Shown here piece after piece: positions 31,417-39,991 of a DNA stretch of 50,393 bases. Each line of letters begins with the position of its first letter. The stretch's first letter is position 1. This DNA is from a virus. The notes under the pieces were generated by a model. That model searched no databases. It was not told the DNA's origin and saw only the letters and a program-made list of their open reading frames with translations. A program made the position numbers and the translations under genes. The stretch is taken from IMG/VR virus record IMGVR_UViG_3300029915_000768, positions 1 through 50,393 of that record; one strand, given 5' to 3'.

Positions 31417-32157
31417 CTAAAATGTAGAAAGAGTGGTTCTAGTCCAAATCGAAGTATGAGCGTCATAATTTCCAACACAAATATAAAAATAACTTGAATC
31501 ATACGAAATCATTCCGGCAATATCCCCACTTGCTCCGACACTTGAAGATGGTGGAGTTGTCTCATAAAAAATTGAGGGACCGCTTACTAACTTTACATTC
31601 CAATTGGTTCCGTCCAAACTATTCAATTTTACAACATATGGATAATTAGTATTTGTGATAACCAAATTTGCATTTGGAAAATTTGAATAGACATTCGAAT
31701 TCGTTGTTACTGCCGAAAAATCTACATATTGTGGAGTGGTGTTTGCTGTCACACTTATTACAATTTCACTTTCTCCCATATTTGGGAAATTTTCAACATT
31801 GATACTTTGCACTGACGGAACGGTAAGATTGAATTTGTGAGTATGGGCAACATTGAAATCTACAATTTGTGTAGATGAAGAAGAAATGTCACCATAATCA
31901 TATGAGGTATATGCAAAATCCATCAATGATAAATTCGAATTTATCATTCCTCCAAAATTATTTATTGAAGTATTAGCACCATATGTCAATGGAGCAGATA
32001 CTACAACTTTGTTTATAAGATCGTTCATTTCATTTCTTGTTTCTACAAGGGCATTTTGAATTGCCAGAAAATTACTTCTGAATCCTTGAGTTGGCTGATT
32101 CACTCCGGGAATTGGAAAAGTAGGGTCGATAGAATTTGTATTGATCTGCGAAGGCAT
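31417..32157 (-). CDS. Virion structural protein (cyanophage-type)
   Basis: 246 residues. The opening INTNSIDPTFPIPGVNQPTQGFRSNF (split here as in VNQPTQGFRSNFLAIQNAL) closely follows a structural protein of T4-like cyanophages in which a short fixed N-terminus joins a helix (ALVETRNEMNDLI) and a beta-rich shaft. The C-terminal part (ASGDIAGMISYDSSYFYICVG) is typical of tail-fibre or neck appendage tips. Late box 16 bases upstream. Confidence 0.7.
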   Translation of the reverse strand: MPSQINTNSIDPTFPIPGVNQPTQGFRSNFLAIQNALVETRNEMNDLINKVVVSAPLTYGANTSINNFGGMINSNLSLMDFAYTSYDYGDISSSSTQIVDFNVAHTHKFNLTVPSVQSINVENFPNMGESEIVISVTANTTPQYVDFSAVTTNSNVYSNFPNANLVITNTNYPYVVKLNSLDGTNWNVKLVSGPSIFYETTPPSSSVGASGDIAGMISYDSSYFYICVGNYDAHTSIWTRTTLSTF

Positions 32158-32172
32158 TATTTTCTCCTGTAT

Positions 32173-34971
32173 CTATTTAGTTTTTGGAAATTCGATGTAC
32201 ATAGATCCTTCATCTTCTTGAAGAAATACATTACTACCATTTACATTCCACCCAGCTTCTATAATTGAGGCATTTGATAATAATCCAAAGCTATGTAATG
32301 GAGAATTCACACCATCATATAATAAAAACGGAGTTCCATAATTGTTGATCAATTGAATATTACCAATGGCGTTTATATTTGCGGAAATTCCATCAATTGC
32401 CATTGCATTTATATTTGAGACAATCTCCCCATCGGCAATATCAATTGTTACATTTCCCAACCATTCATATGCAATTGGATAAAGATTTGAATATGTCGAT
32501 GTTGGAATAGAAGAATTGATTGTAAAACTTCCATTGGCAAATGATACATCCGAAGGATTATAGCCAGTCACAACATATTGAGGAGTACAATTCCAATTTT
32601 CACTATATCCACAATTCCAAACATATCTATCGGACAACGCCGTGATGGTATTCAATGGATAATTATTGTCAAAATATTTCTGCAAATAAAACTGAATTCT
32701 TTTACCTGTGTTTGGCTTTACATAAGCAATAGGAATTGCAGGGATGAATCCAATTACCGTTCCATCGGGTTGAGTGTCACTCATCCATGTTGGTATTAAA
32801 GCATCATTGCTGGCACTCAGATGGCTCACCAAGCGATCCATTATGTTTGGAAGGGTGGCAGGGTACCCAACAGCCTTATTTGTCGTAATATCGCCAGAAA
32901 AAGTGATTCCTTCAGTATTGGTATATATGTCCAATGGCTGAATATATAATACTTCATATCCTTCAGTTGTTGATTGCGCCCATTTAATATCTGTAAATAA
33001 AAACTGCTTTTCTGAATGATATTTTTGTACGGCCTGAACAATGATGTTTGAGGTTGTTGGATAAATTCCATAGGCCATGAGAATATGTTGTTGATCTGGT
33101 ATCCCAAAATAAAAATCGTCTGGTCTAAAAATATCGGTGTTCTTTATAACACTTTGATCATGCGTTGCAGAATATATTGCATCATAATCATGTTTATCTA
33201 AAAACACTTCCATCCAAAGATTTGTCAATGGTGCTGGAGACTCTGACACAACCGTACATACATATCCTTGTGATGAGGTAATATAATGTGCCGCAGTCGC
33301 GGTTATAGAAAAATAGCATTCTGTGATATTTGGAGTTTGTGGAAGCACCCTTCCAACGATCATTCCATTATCTTTTAATTCTAATCCATCTGGTAAAGAA
33401 GAGTTATCCAAAGAATATACAATGGAGTTAATTTTTTGAATTGTAGATATCCCTTCGATTGTTATAGCTGGAATCACTTGAAAATTATTACCAGTGTTTT
33501 CTATACTTGTATTTGCAATATGCCCATCGTAGATAATCGCATTTATAATAGGATTGGTTGTTTGTCCTGCGTCGGCAATTCCAATTGTTGCAGTATCATA
33601 AAAATCACCAGTGTCAATGATATTGATTGTATCAATTCCAAAATCCAATTCTATAATTGCATTTTCACTCTCACCATCTGGATTTTGCCAAACATATGTT
33701 AGACTGCTTGGTAATTGTGTATACTGTTGATATTCTGAATTGATTGTAATCCCTGTGATGGAACCATTGCTGGTATTACTTACCACCAAATTTGCAACTG
33801 TATTGCAACTTCCACCTTCAACCAAAATAAAAGATCCATTGGTAAAGTTATCTCCACCAAATATGATATTTGCTCCTACAACTTTCAAGGTGCAATTAGC
33901 AGTTGCTGGAACAATCGTTCGGGTAGATAATGGTGCAATTATATTTGCATGAACTGACAAACTGGAAGGCATACCAGCTACAATATTTCCAAGATATGGA
34001 TTACCATACCAAGAAATTTTTTCAACATCTGGTGCCAAAATATTCAAAGTAATATTTCCATTACTGTGATAACTAGAGTTGGAAGTCTTTGATGCAGTAT
34101 AGGTAATGTTATAATCTTCTTGTGTTATGGTGTCTCGATTTATAATACCAGTCACAATGCCCGTTGTTGAATTAATTGAAACATTTCCCGGAATATTACC
34201 AGATGACAATAATGTATAACTTGTTGAATTATATTCAAAATCCTTGGTCACTGGCTGAAATGAAAAATGTTGACCAGATACATTGACAGTCGCATTACTA
34301 TTCAAAATCATCGGAGGATGATAATCAACATTTGAAATTGAATTACCATAGAATTTATTATATGGCATTGCCGTCATGGAATATTCAATATTAGCATTTG
34401 AGTTATAACTTACAAAAAATGTAAAAGTTGTAGTATTGCTATTTGGAAGATCTGGCTTGCCATATTCCATGTTCGGATTTATATTGGCACTTGAATATAG
34501 ATAAGTTGGATCAATGTATCCATAGATACTTCCAGTATTTGAATTCAATGATAAAAAGTTTGGAAAATTTCCACCAGAAATCACAATGTTAGAATTGAAC
34601 TCCGGCATGTAAAATAGCGGAGTAACGTTGGCTTTTATTATTTTGCCGTCTGGAAATATACCAATGTTTGAATTTGGAAATAGAGTAGAATCGGACACAT
34701 TCACAACGTCAATGGCAAATGATCTGTCAACCACCATTCCCGCTTTTGATGTTATTCTAATGGTAAAATTGTATACTCCAGATAATACATCATATGGAAC
34801 AATTCCATATAGATACAATCCATCCAAATATAAACCGTCTGGTAGTTGTCCACTAATAATTGTAAAATTGGCTGGCTCATTATTGGTGTAACAAAGAAAC
34901 TCATATTCAAAGGAAGTATTCTTAATTACAGTTGCGATGAGTCCAGCCGGTGTTTGCCAATAAACATTCAT
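32173..34971 (-). CDS. Large virion protein with Ig-like repeats
   Basis: 932 residues. It begins VYWQTPAGLIATV, FTIISGQLPDGLYLDG and YNFTIRITSKAG, the putative-Ig (He_PIG) repeat signature; further copies appear as FPNFLSLNSNTGSIYGYI, PGNVSINSTTGIVTG and LPDGLELKDNGMIVGRV. The C-terminal ~300 residues are different (PTSNIIVQAVQKYH, YVWNCGYSENWN). Such proteins decorate tails or form long fibres that touch the cell. Asn/Ser/Thr-rich throughout. Late box 16 bases before the ATG; its stop lies in the late box of the next gene. Confidence 0.75.
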   Translation of the reverse strand: MNVYWQTPAGLIATVIKNTSFEYEFLCYTNNEPANFTIISGQLPDGLYLDGLYLYGIVPYDVLSGVYNFTIRITSKAGMVVDRSFAIDVVNVSDSTLFPNSNIGIFPDGKIIKANVTPLFYMPEFNSNIVISGGNFPNFLSLNSNTGSIYGYIDPTYLYSSANINPNMEYGKPDLPNSNTTTFTFFVSYNSNANIEYSMTAMPYNKFYGNSISNVDYHPPMILNSNATVNVSGQHFSFQPVTKDFEYNSTSYTLLSSGNIPGNVSINSTTGIVTGIINRDTITQEDYNITYTASKTSNSSYHSNGNITLNILAPDVEKISWYGNPYLGNIVAGMPSSLSVHANIIAPLSTRTIVPATANCTLKVVGANIIFGGDNFTNGSFILVEGGSCNTVANLVVSNTSNGSITGITINSEYQQYTQLPSSLTYVWQNPDGESENAIIELDFGIDTINIIDTGDFYDTATIGIADAGQTTNPIINAIIYDGHIANTSIENTGNNFQVIPAITIEGISTIQKINSIVYSLDNSSLPDGLELKDNGMIVGRVLPQTPNITECYFSITATAAHYITSSQGYVCTVVSESPAPLTNLWMEVFLDKHDYDAIYSATHDQSVIKNTDIFRPDDFYFGIPDQQHILMAYGIYPTTSNIIVQAVQKYHSEKQFLFTDIKWAQSTTEGYEVLYIQPLDIYTNTEGITFSGDITTNKAVGYPATLPNIMDRLVSHLSASNDALIPTWMSDTQPDGTVIGFIPAIPIAYVKPNTGKRIQFYLQKYFDNNYPLNTITALSDRYVWNCGYSENWNCTPQYVVTGYNPSDVSFANGSFTINSSIPTSTYSNLYPIAYEWLGNVTIDIADGEIVSNINAMAIDGISANINAIGNIQLINNYGTPFLLYDGVNSPLHSFGLLSNASIIEAGWNVNGSNVFLQEDEGSMYIEFPKTK
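32174..32179 (-). promoter_or_regulatory. T4-late-like box overlapping a stop codon
   Basis: ACTAAATAG on the minus strand, overlapping the stop of the Ig-like protein gene, 16 bases before the ATG at 32157 with CAGGAG. Confidence 0.55.
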
Positions 34972-34987
34972 ATATTCTCTCTATGAT

Positions 34988-34993
34988 TATTTA
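34988..34993 (-). promoter_or_regulatory. T4-late-like box of the Ig-like virion protein
   Basis: GCTAAATAA on the minus strand, 16 bases before ATG 34971. Confidence 0.55.
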
Positions 34994-35026
34994 GCGTGGC
35001 TCTTTTTGACTCAAAATTACTTCTAA

Positions 35027-35242
35027 CTAAAATCGGTAAACAATTCTCGCTAATTCAAGGGAATACGGACTTAGCTCCAATTGAACTTCATCACCCGGTT
35101 CAATTCGAATTAAATTCTTTCGAAGTTTTCCCCCAAGATATGCGGGAATCTCCTGACCGTTTTCCAACTCAACAATCCAATGTGTGTTAGGTAATACTCT
35201 AACGATCTTCCCTCGTATTGACACTTGATCTTCTCTTGCCAT
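35027..35242 (-). CDS. infA: Translation initiation factor IF-1 homologue
   Basis: 71 residues, the length of bacterial IF-1. MAREDQVSIRGKIVRVLPN, VELENGQEIPAYLGGKLRKN and IRIEPGDEVQLELSPYSL follow the S1/OB fold of IF-1 almost without gaps, including the basic KLRKN patch that contacts 16S rRNA helix 44. IF-1 sits in the ribosomal A site and shapes start-site selection. It is the last gene of a three-gene operon starting at 36700; GGAG precedes the ATG, which follows the previous stop directly. A phage copy is unusual. Confidence 0.88.
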   Translation of the reverse strand: MAREDQVSIRGKIVRVLPNTHWIVELENGQEIPAYLGGKLRKNLIRIEPGDEVQLELSPYSLELARIVYRF

Positions 35243-35431
35243 CTAAAACTCCAACGCCTTTACAAATTTGTTTGAAAGGATTTTTCTTGCATATTCCCAT
35301 GCTTTATCTTCACTGGAATAACCAATTGATACAAGGTCACCATCGATGATAATGCTGTGTCTACCAGATGCGGTAGTTTCGCATATAGCATTTGAAAACA
35401 TTCCTCGTACAAACTTCTCATCTTCATTCAT
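35243..35431 (-). CDS. Hypothetical small protein upstream of IF-1
   Basis: 62 residues from ATG 35431, with GGAG 11 bases upstream. Beta-rich (ASGRHSIIIDGDLVSIGYSS) with a helical end (KAWEYARKILSNKFVKALEF). The stop abuts the IF-1 start, suggesting coupled translation. A longer frame extends upstream to 35512 without a better start. Function unknown. Confidence 0.6.
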   Translation of the reverse strand: MNEDEKFVRGMFSNAICETTASGRHSIIIDGDLVSIGYSSEDKAWEYARKILSNKFVKALEF

Positions 35432-35524
35432 ATTTAGGACTCCAAAAAGTTTAGTATCACAACCATTGATTGTGTCAAGTGCAAAGTGAGAGAGATATGA
35501 ATCGCTTTGCACTTGACCTAAAGA

Positions 35525-36700
35525 TTACTTTACCGTTCGTAGAATTACACAATCAATTCCAAAAGTATTTCGAATTTGGGTTTCAACAGCTTTGATTTTT
35601 GCAAACCATTTTCCGCTTGCTGGTTTTCCAAGTTTTGCAAATTCGGAAAGTTGTTCCTCTGGTTTACGAATTGTCTTTTGGAAACTTTTCGTATTGTCAA
35701 CGTTAAGAATTTTGTTTCCTTTTACGTCGAAGGTACAACCAGCCATTGCAACAAAGTGTTGAAGTTTTCTCTTCTTCACATCATACGCCCAAATTTCCGT
35801 GCTCTTTAAAATGTCAATCGGATTAACAGAGGTTAATTTCAATGAAGGACATTCCTTCATATACTTCAGTTTACCAACAATTTTAGAGGGTGTCAAGGTC
35901 TTTTTCTTACGAGGTTTCCGCTCAACTTTTTTGCTGGCTCCAATTAATCCAACTTCATCAATTGCGCGTTCAATCCATGCAACACAATTCTTCAATTCCT
36001 TTTTAGATAAATGGGAATATGCTTCGACCATATCAGCTTTTCCAGCAAGGGCTTGTCGATGGTCAGTAAGATAGTAATTGTTCAAGTATTCAATGATATC
36101 TTTGAATCGATTTGCAGGAATGAGACTGGCAATACTCTTGACAGATTGATGACCCAGTGTATAATTGCTGTCAACAAATTTTGTAAATAGATCGTCAATT
36201 TCGCCCTTGACAAGCTTTACTTTCGCATTCAAGGCAACCTGAATATTTGGCTTTGTAATTACCTTTTCCGTTTCTGACTGTATAGTATGTTGGGATTTAA
36301 TACACTTCCGAAAGGCTTTAACCATAAATCGTTTTTCGTGAAATCTTGGATAAAAACCCAGATGCATCATTCGAATAAATTTAACTACGGTGGGGTTTAG
36401 ATCAACTAAACTTCCTTCAATCTTCTTCGCCAACTCTTGTCCACGAGGAGTCAATAAAAGAGTTTTGATCGCCAATTTGAATAAATCTTTGTTGTCTTGA
36501 GCAGTGTTTGCGTACCACGAAAATGATTCAACCATTTTCATTTGATACTGATCGTGACTCCATGATAATTGCTCAGTATAATCAGGGAAGGTTGGCTCTG
36601 AAAATCCAACAAATTTTGCTCCATCTCCTTTAAAATATAAAGGATGAGGTTCCTTAAACGATGTTGGTTTTAATGTTTGTAATTTAATTTTCTTGTTCAT
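35525..36700 (-). CDS. Hypothetical protein, first gene of the IF-1 operon
   Basis: 391 residues, basic, mainly helical. A Lys/Arg-rich hinge (KKVERKPRKKKTLTPSKIVGK) lies near residue 260; the C-terminal domain (TEIWAYDVKKRKLQHFVA, SFQKTIRKPEEQL) is beta-rich. The basic hinge suggests nucleic-acid contact. I recognise it as a type of conserved phage protein but know no function. Confidence 0.65.
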   Translation of the reverse strand: MNKKIKLQTLKPTSFKEPHPLYFKGDGAKFVGFSEPTFPDYTEQLSWSHDQYQMKMVESFSWYANTAQDNKDLFKLAIKTLLLTPRGQELAKKIEGSLVDLNPTVVKFIRMMHLGFYPRFHEKRFMVKAFRKCIKSQHTIQSETEKVITKPNIQVALNAKVKLVKGEIDDLFTKFVDSNYTLGHQSVKSIASLIPANRFKDIIEYLNNYYLTDHRQALAGKADMVEAYSHLSKKELKNCVAWIERAIDEVGLIGASKKVERKPRKKKTLTPSKIVGKLKYMKECPSLKLTSVNPIDILKSTEIWAYDVKKRKLQHFVAMAGCTFDVKGNKILNVDNTKSFQKTIRKPEEQLSEFAKLGKPASGKWFAKIKAVETQIRNTFGIDCVILRTVK

Positions 36701-36708
36701 ATTTCCCC

Positions 36709-36737
36709 ATACTACTCGATAATAAATTTCTTGTCAA
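36709..36737 (-). promoter_or_regulatory. sigma70-type promoter of the IF-1 operon
   Basis: On the minus strand TTGACA (36732-36737), 17-base spacer, TAGTAT (36709-36714), directly before the first gene. Confidence 0.7.
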
Positions 36738-36803
36738 GTTTTAACGAGGTCTGTTGAAACAATATGGTTTGGTCTATTTTCCTCGTCTGTTTACTATTTA
36801 GTG

Positions 36804-36980
36804 TTGCTGTTTACTACTTGATCACCTATTAGGTTTTCTCCTATATATCTATACAGGATTCCTAACAAGTAACTAATTAATTACCCCTTTTAGTAAATGT
36901 TTACTACTTGATCACCTGTTAGGTTTTCTCCTATATATCTATACAGGATTCCTAACAAGTAACTAAGTAGTAAACAGCAA
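36804..36980. repeat. Repeat-rich divergent intergenic region
   Basis: Two 69-base direct repeats (36808-36876 and 36898-36966) differ at one base. They start TGTTTACTACTTGATCACCT and end CCTAACAAGTAACTAA. Within each, GTTAGG or ATTAGG faces CCTAAC. The whole block is bounded by a perfect 16-bp inverted repeat (36804-36819 with 36965-36980, TTGCTGTTTACTACTT). A further TGTTTACTA copy lies at about 36788. The 313-base gap 36701-37013 has no gene; it could be a regulatory switch or a replication origin. Confidence 0.75.
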
Positions 36981-37002
36981 AAACATTGGATATTTTCATG
37001 GA

Positions 37003-37008
37003 TAAATA
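37003..37008 (+). promoter_or_regulatory. T4-late-like box 5 bases before the 675-residue virion protein
   Basis: GATAAATAC; five bases to ATG 37014 and no ribosome binding site. Confidence 0.55.
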
Positions 37009-37013
37009 CAAAT

Positions 37014-39041
37014 ATGAATGGATTGACTGGACTTCAAATAATTGCCGCTAATGAATTACAGAATGGAAGTGGGTTATCTGCTCCTGATATCACCGCTAAT
37101 TATTCTGCGTATCTGTCGTTTTTGCCTGTGTCGAATTATCTATCGATTTATAATGGAATAAATTCAAATCCGAATATTGCAATTTCTTCGGCAAATGCAA
37201 ACATACTAATCTCGTTAGGATCAAATTCGTTTCCGGTATTGTTCGATCAAGTTCCGTTTGAATCGACTAGCAAATTAGGTTATGGTCCTATGATAGAGAT
37301 TGCATATAGAAATACCTCCAATCTATTTGCGAATGGAGCGAATAGCTATATTCAATCTTTGACAGTGGCACAATCATATGCTGCGACGGCGCAGACAACT
37401 TTACAGAGTGCTGCAACTGCTCAATGGGTAGGTGGTCCTCAGTCTTCAATTACCGGTGGTTTTTCTAATATTGGCGGAAATGACGCAACTTCATTTTGTA
37501 ATATTGCAAATGTTATTTCTGAGATGGGAACATTGATGAATCCGTCAATTGCTTATACTGGGTTTAGTAATGCCGAGTGTTTCAAGGAAATTTTGAATAC
37601 TGATAAAACTATTGGAAATCTTCACAAGAATTTTTTCGGTAAAACAATATTTGATCCTGTTACAAAAAGTAACATGATTATCAACGAGAAACTTTTCGAC
37701 TATATTATTGGAAATCCTTCTGGAAAAACTTCCGATGATTCATTTCAAATTGTGGCATTGAATCCCTTGGATGAAATTTTAGGAAACATGGCAAATATTG
37801 CATTACAGGATATTGGTGATCTTGATGCTGTTGTAACTTATTTTAATATTGGGCCGAGTATCGCAAGTAATATCTATTATTGGTCTGATTGCTTGAATTT
37901 GAAAATTCTATTTGGATCATTATATGATACTGTTCAAAAAAATATTGGAGATACTTTGGATACCTATTCATTTATTCAAACCTTGGTGAATAGTATTTCA
38001 GGTTTATCAAAGTTACAGAGTCTTACTGAAGTGGGAAATGCCATGAGTAAAATTACTCCATTGCAAAATACAAATCTTATAATGGTCATGAGTCAACCAG
38101 TATCAGCTAATATGTATGCGAATCTACAGGCATCATTTGGAAATGGTTCTGGTACATATGGAAATCCTACTGTTGATGATATTCTTGGTGGTACAAACTA
38201 TAATGATGTTATAAGTAATTGTATCTCGGTACTTTCCCCTTTGATTTATACGAATGATTATGCAAATATTGTTGCCGACAGTAGTAATATTGCGAATGCC
38301 ATAAGTGGAACCGTAACATATCCCATTATTTTATCGAATGGAACTTCGTGTGATACTTTGGATATTTTAGCAGGAGCCTGTGGAAATCTTATCAATAATA
38401 CTGCCTTGAATTTATATTCAAAGACTTTTCCAAGTTCACCATCATCTTCTTTATCATCGGGATCAAGTACAAATAGTATTGCCTCAACGGTTGCAGAAAT
38501 ATCTTCAATCGCGGGAGTAGCAGCTATTGGATTATCTATGATATCTTCTTTCTCATCGTTGGCATCAAGCCATAATCTTTCAATGTCATTTTCGAGTGGA
38601 GAGGTAAAGGATTTTGCAAAGACTATTCTTGGCGCAGTTGCTTCAAATGTTTTGGCCGATTTGAAAAGTATGGATGCATTATATAAACTTGTGGTATCAA
38701 TTGTATTTTCAGTTTGGGAAGCAAGCATTAACGTAAACATGGATATGATACCAAAACCACCTATGCTATTGAAATGCCCAAATCCAAGTTCAATTTTGAA
38801 ATCATTTCCCTCAATGCTGGCATCCTTATCGGCCTTGGAATCACAAATACCCATGGCAAATGAAATTTCCGGTTTGAGCAATATTACAAATTGTTTGAAT
38901 ATGGCTTCGTTGGGAGGTCAAGCGTTGTCTGGAGTGATGACCGAAGCTAAAAATATAAATGCATTGTCTGCAAGTGGTTTGAGTTCTAGTGCATACAGTT
39001 CAGCATCTGCTGTCATTTCATCTGGAAAGAATAAAATTTGA
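37014..39041 (+). CDS. Large Ser/Asn-rich protein, probably virion
   Basis: 675 residues, rich in Ser, Asn, Ala and Ile. The N-terminal part is mixed; residues about 500-560 (SIASTVAEISSIAGVAAIGLS and following) form a long hydrophobic/Ser stretch that may be membrane-active; the end is Ser/Ala-rich. Length, composition and late promoter suggest a tail or tape-measure-like component or injected protein; the sequence shows no known domain. The predicted message is leaderless. Confidence 0.6.
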   Translation: MNGLTGLQIIAANELQNGSGLSAPDITANYSAYLSFLPVSNYLSIYNGINSNPNIAISSANANILISLGSNSFPVLFDQVPFESTSKLGYGPMIEIAYRNTSNLFANGANSYIQSLTVAQSYAATAQTTLQSAATAQWVGGPQSSITGGFSNIGGNDATSFCNIANVISEMGTLMNPSIAYTGFSNAECFKEILNTDKTIGNLHKNFFGKTIFDPVTKSNMIINEKLFDYIIGNPSGKTSDDSFQIVALNPLDEILGNMANIALQDIGDLDAVVTYFNIGPSIASNIYYWSDCLNLKILFGSLYDTVQKNIGDTLDTYSFIQTLVNSISGLSKLQSLTEVGNAMSKITPLQNTNLIMVMSQPVSANMYANLQASFGNGSGTYGNPTVDDILGGTNYNDVISNCISVLSPLIYTNDYANIVADSSNIANAISGTVTYPIILSNGTSCDTLDILAGACGNLINNTALNLYSKTFPSSPSSSLSSGSSTNSIASTVAEISSIAGVAAIGLSMISSFSSLASSHNLSMSFSSGEVKDFAKTILGAVASNVLADLKSMDALYKLVVSIVFSVWEASINVNMDMIPKPPMLLKCPNPSSILKSFPSMLASLSALESQIPMANEISGLSNITNCLNMASLGGQALSGVMTEAKNINALSASGLSSSAYSSASAVISSGKNKI

Positions 39042-39062
39042 CAAAAAATTATTTTTCATGTA

Positions 39063-39068
39063 TAAATA
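39063..39068 (+). promoter_or_regulatory. T4-late-like box (TATAAATA) 5 bases before the wall hydrolase
   Basis: TATAAATAC; five bases to ATG 39074, no ribosome binding site. A TTGACA lies 17 bases before TATAAA (39038-39066), so the same site could also act as a sigma70 promoter. Confidence 0.55.
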
Positions 39069-39073
39069 CCTTT

Positions 39074-39487
39074 ATGCATAAAATAATGAGAAGTTTGCTC
39101 ATTGGAGCATTTTTGTTTTTAAATCATGGAATAATTAAGGCTGAAACAGATCAGTCTTGTCTCGCGAAGACTATATATCGTGAAGCAAGGGGTGAATCTC
39201 GTCTTGGACAAACGGCAGTAGGACAAGTAATTTTGAATAGAATTCGGGCTGGAATGGGCAGCACGGTTTGTAAAGTTGTTCATTCAAATCAATTCAACCA
39301 AACCAGAATTCATATTCCCAAGGATCAGATTAATTATTACATGGTGTTGGCTTCAACATTGTTGAGTCACCAATCGGGAATTTATTTTCCTCCTAACCTT
39401 CTGTTTTTCAATAATAAACCTTTGAAAATAAAGAAAACAAAATTGTATAAAATCATTGGAAGACAACGATTCTACCTGCAAATTTGA
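39074..39487 (+). CDS. SleB/CwlJ-type cell wall hydrolase, secreted
   Basis: 137 residues from ATG 39074. MRSLLIGAFLFLNHGIIKA looks like a signal peptide with cleavage before ETDQ. Next is CLAKTIYREARGESRLGQTAVGQVILNRI (split in two motifs: YREARGE with the catalytic Glu, and GQVILNR), the core of the Hydrolase_2 family. It would cut peptidoglycan at lysis, exported by the host Sec system. The downstream promoter overlaps its stop. An alternative start is the next Met at 39086. Confidence 0.83.
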   Translation: MHKIMRSLLIGAFLFLNHGIIKAETDQSCLAKTIYREARGESRLGQTAVGQVILNRIRAGMGSTVCKVVHSNQFNQTRIHIPKDQINYYMVLASTLLSHQSGIYFPPNLLFFNNKPLKIKKTKLYKIIGRQRFYLQI

Positions 39488-39512
39488 CAATGTACTTTCA
39501 ATTTGGTATCGT
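39484..39512 (+). promoter_or_regulatory. TTTGG-type promoter
   Basis: TTGACA (39484-39489), 17 bases ending ATTTGG, TATCGT (39507-39512). Only six bases separate it from ATG 39519, so the message may be leaderless. Confidence 0.65.
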
Positions 39513-39518
39513 GATAGT

Positions 39519-39740
39519 ATGGATGAAATTAAAAATAATGATATTGTGAAAATACCGACGATGACCGCCAATTTTGACACTCGATTTAAATTTGGCATGG
39601 TTCTCACTATGCGAAAAAAGACCTTATGGTTTGTACCATTCAAAGGACAAGATACGGCGGCATACGCCGTATGGTTTCCCAGCGCAGCCTTCGAAAAAAC
39701 AACTAAAGATGACTATTTAATCTATCTTCTGGAGTCATAA
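39519..39740 (+). CDS. Small SH3-like protein, related tail family
   Basis: 73 residues from ATG 39519. IKNNDIVKIPTMTANFD and KFGMVLTMRKKTLWFVPF give the small-barrel pattern of the 1.5-3 kb family. The tail TKDDYLIYLLES is a variant of the shared C-terminal motif and is repeated in the next gene. No ribosome binding site; the promoter is immediately upstream. Function unknown. Confidence 0.62.
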   Translation: MDEIKNNDIVKIPTMTANFDTRFKFGMVLTMRKKTLWFVPFKGQDTAAYAVWFPSAAFEKTTKDDYLIYLLES

Positions 39741-39946
39741 TGACTGACAAAAACGGAATTAAACTGAAAGTTGGGATGTATGCTAGGGGATATGATCCAC
39801 GATATGGACACTATGGACATAATGTTTGCGGTCCAATAACTGAAATTCTCCAAAATTTCGCAGAGATTGAGAAGCTATTATTTTTTACTGACGAATTAAT
39901 GGCAATAACTAAAGATGAATATTTAATCTATCTTTTGGAAGCATAA
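39740..39946 (+). CDS. Small SH3-like protein, related tail family
   Basis: 68 residues, starting in a TAATG overlap. KLKVGMYARGYDPRYG then CGPITEI, and the tail TKDEYLIYLLEA, nearly the same as in the preceding gene. Function unknown. Confidence 0.62.
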   Translation: MTDKNGIKLKVGMYARGYDPRYGHYGHNVCGPITEILQNFAEIEKLLFFTDELMAITKDEYLIYLLEA

Positions 39947-39956
39947 TGAAAATCAG

Positions 39957-39985
39957 TTGACAATTCAATTTTCTTTTGGTATGCT
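39957..39985 (+). promoter_or_regulatory. TTTGG-type promoter
   Basis: TTGACA (39957-39962), 17 bases ending TTTTGG, TATGCT (39980-39985); six bases before ATG 39992, with no room for a ribosome binding site. Confidence 0.7.
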
Positions 39986-39991
39986 TAGAAC

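Noticed and set aside
36804-36980. CRISPR array
   Set aside because: Only two 69-base repeats with a 21-base gap; unit length and number do not fit CRISPR.
38258-38881. 207-codon reading frame on the minus strand
   Set aside because: It lies entirely inside the 675-residue virion gene and is a mirror of its Ser/Asn-rich codons; no ribosome binding site.
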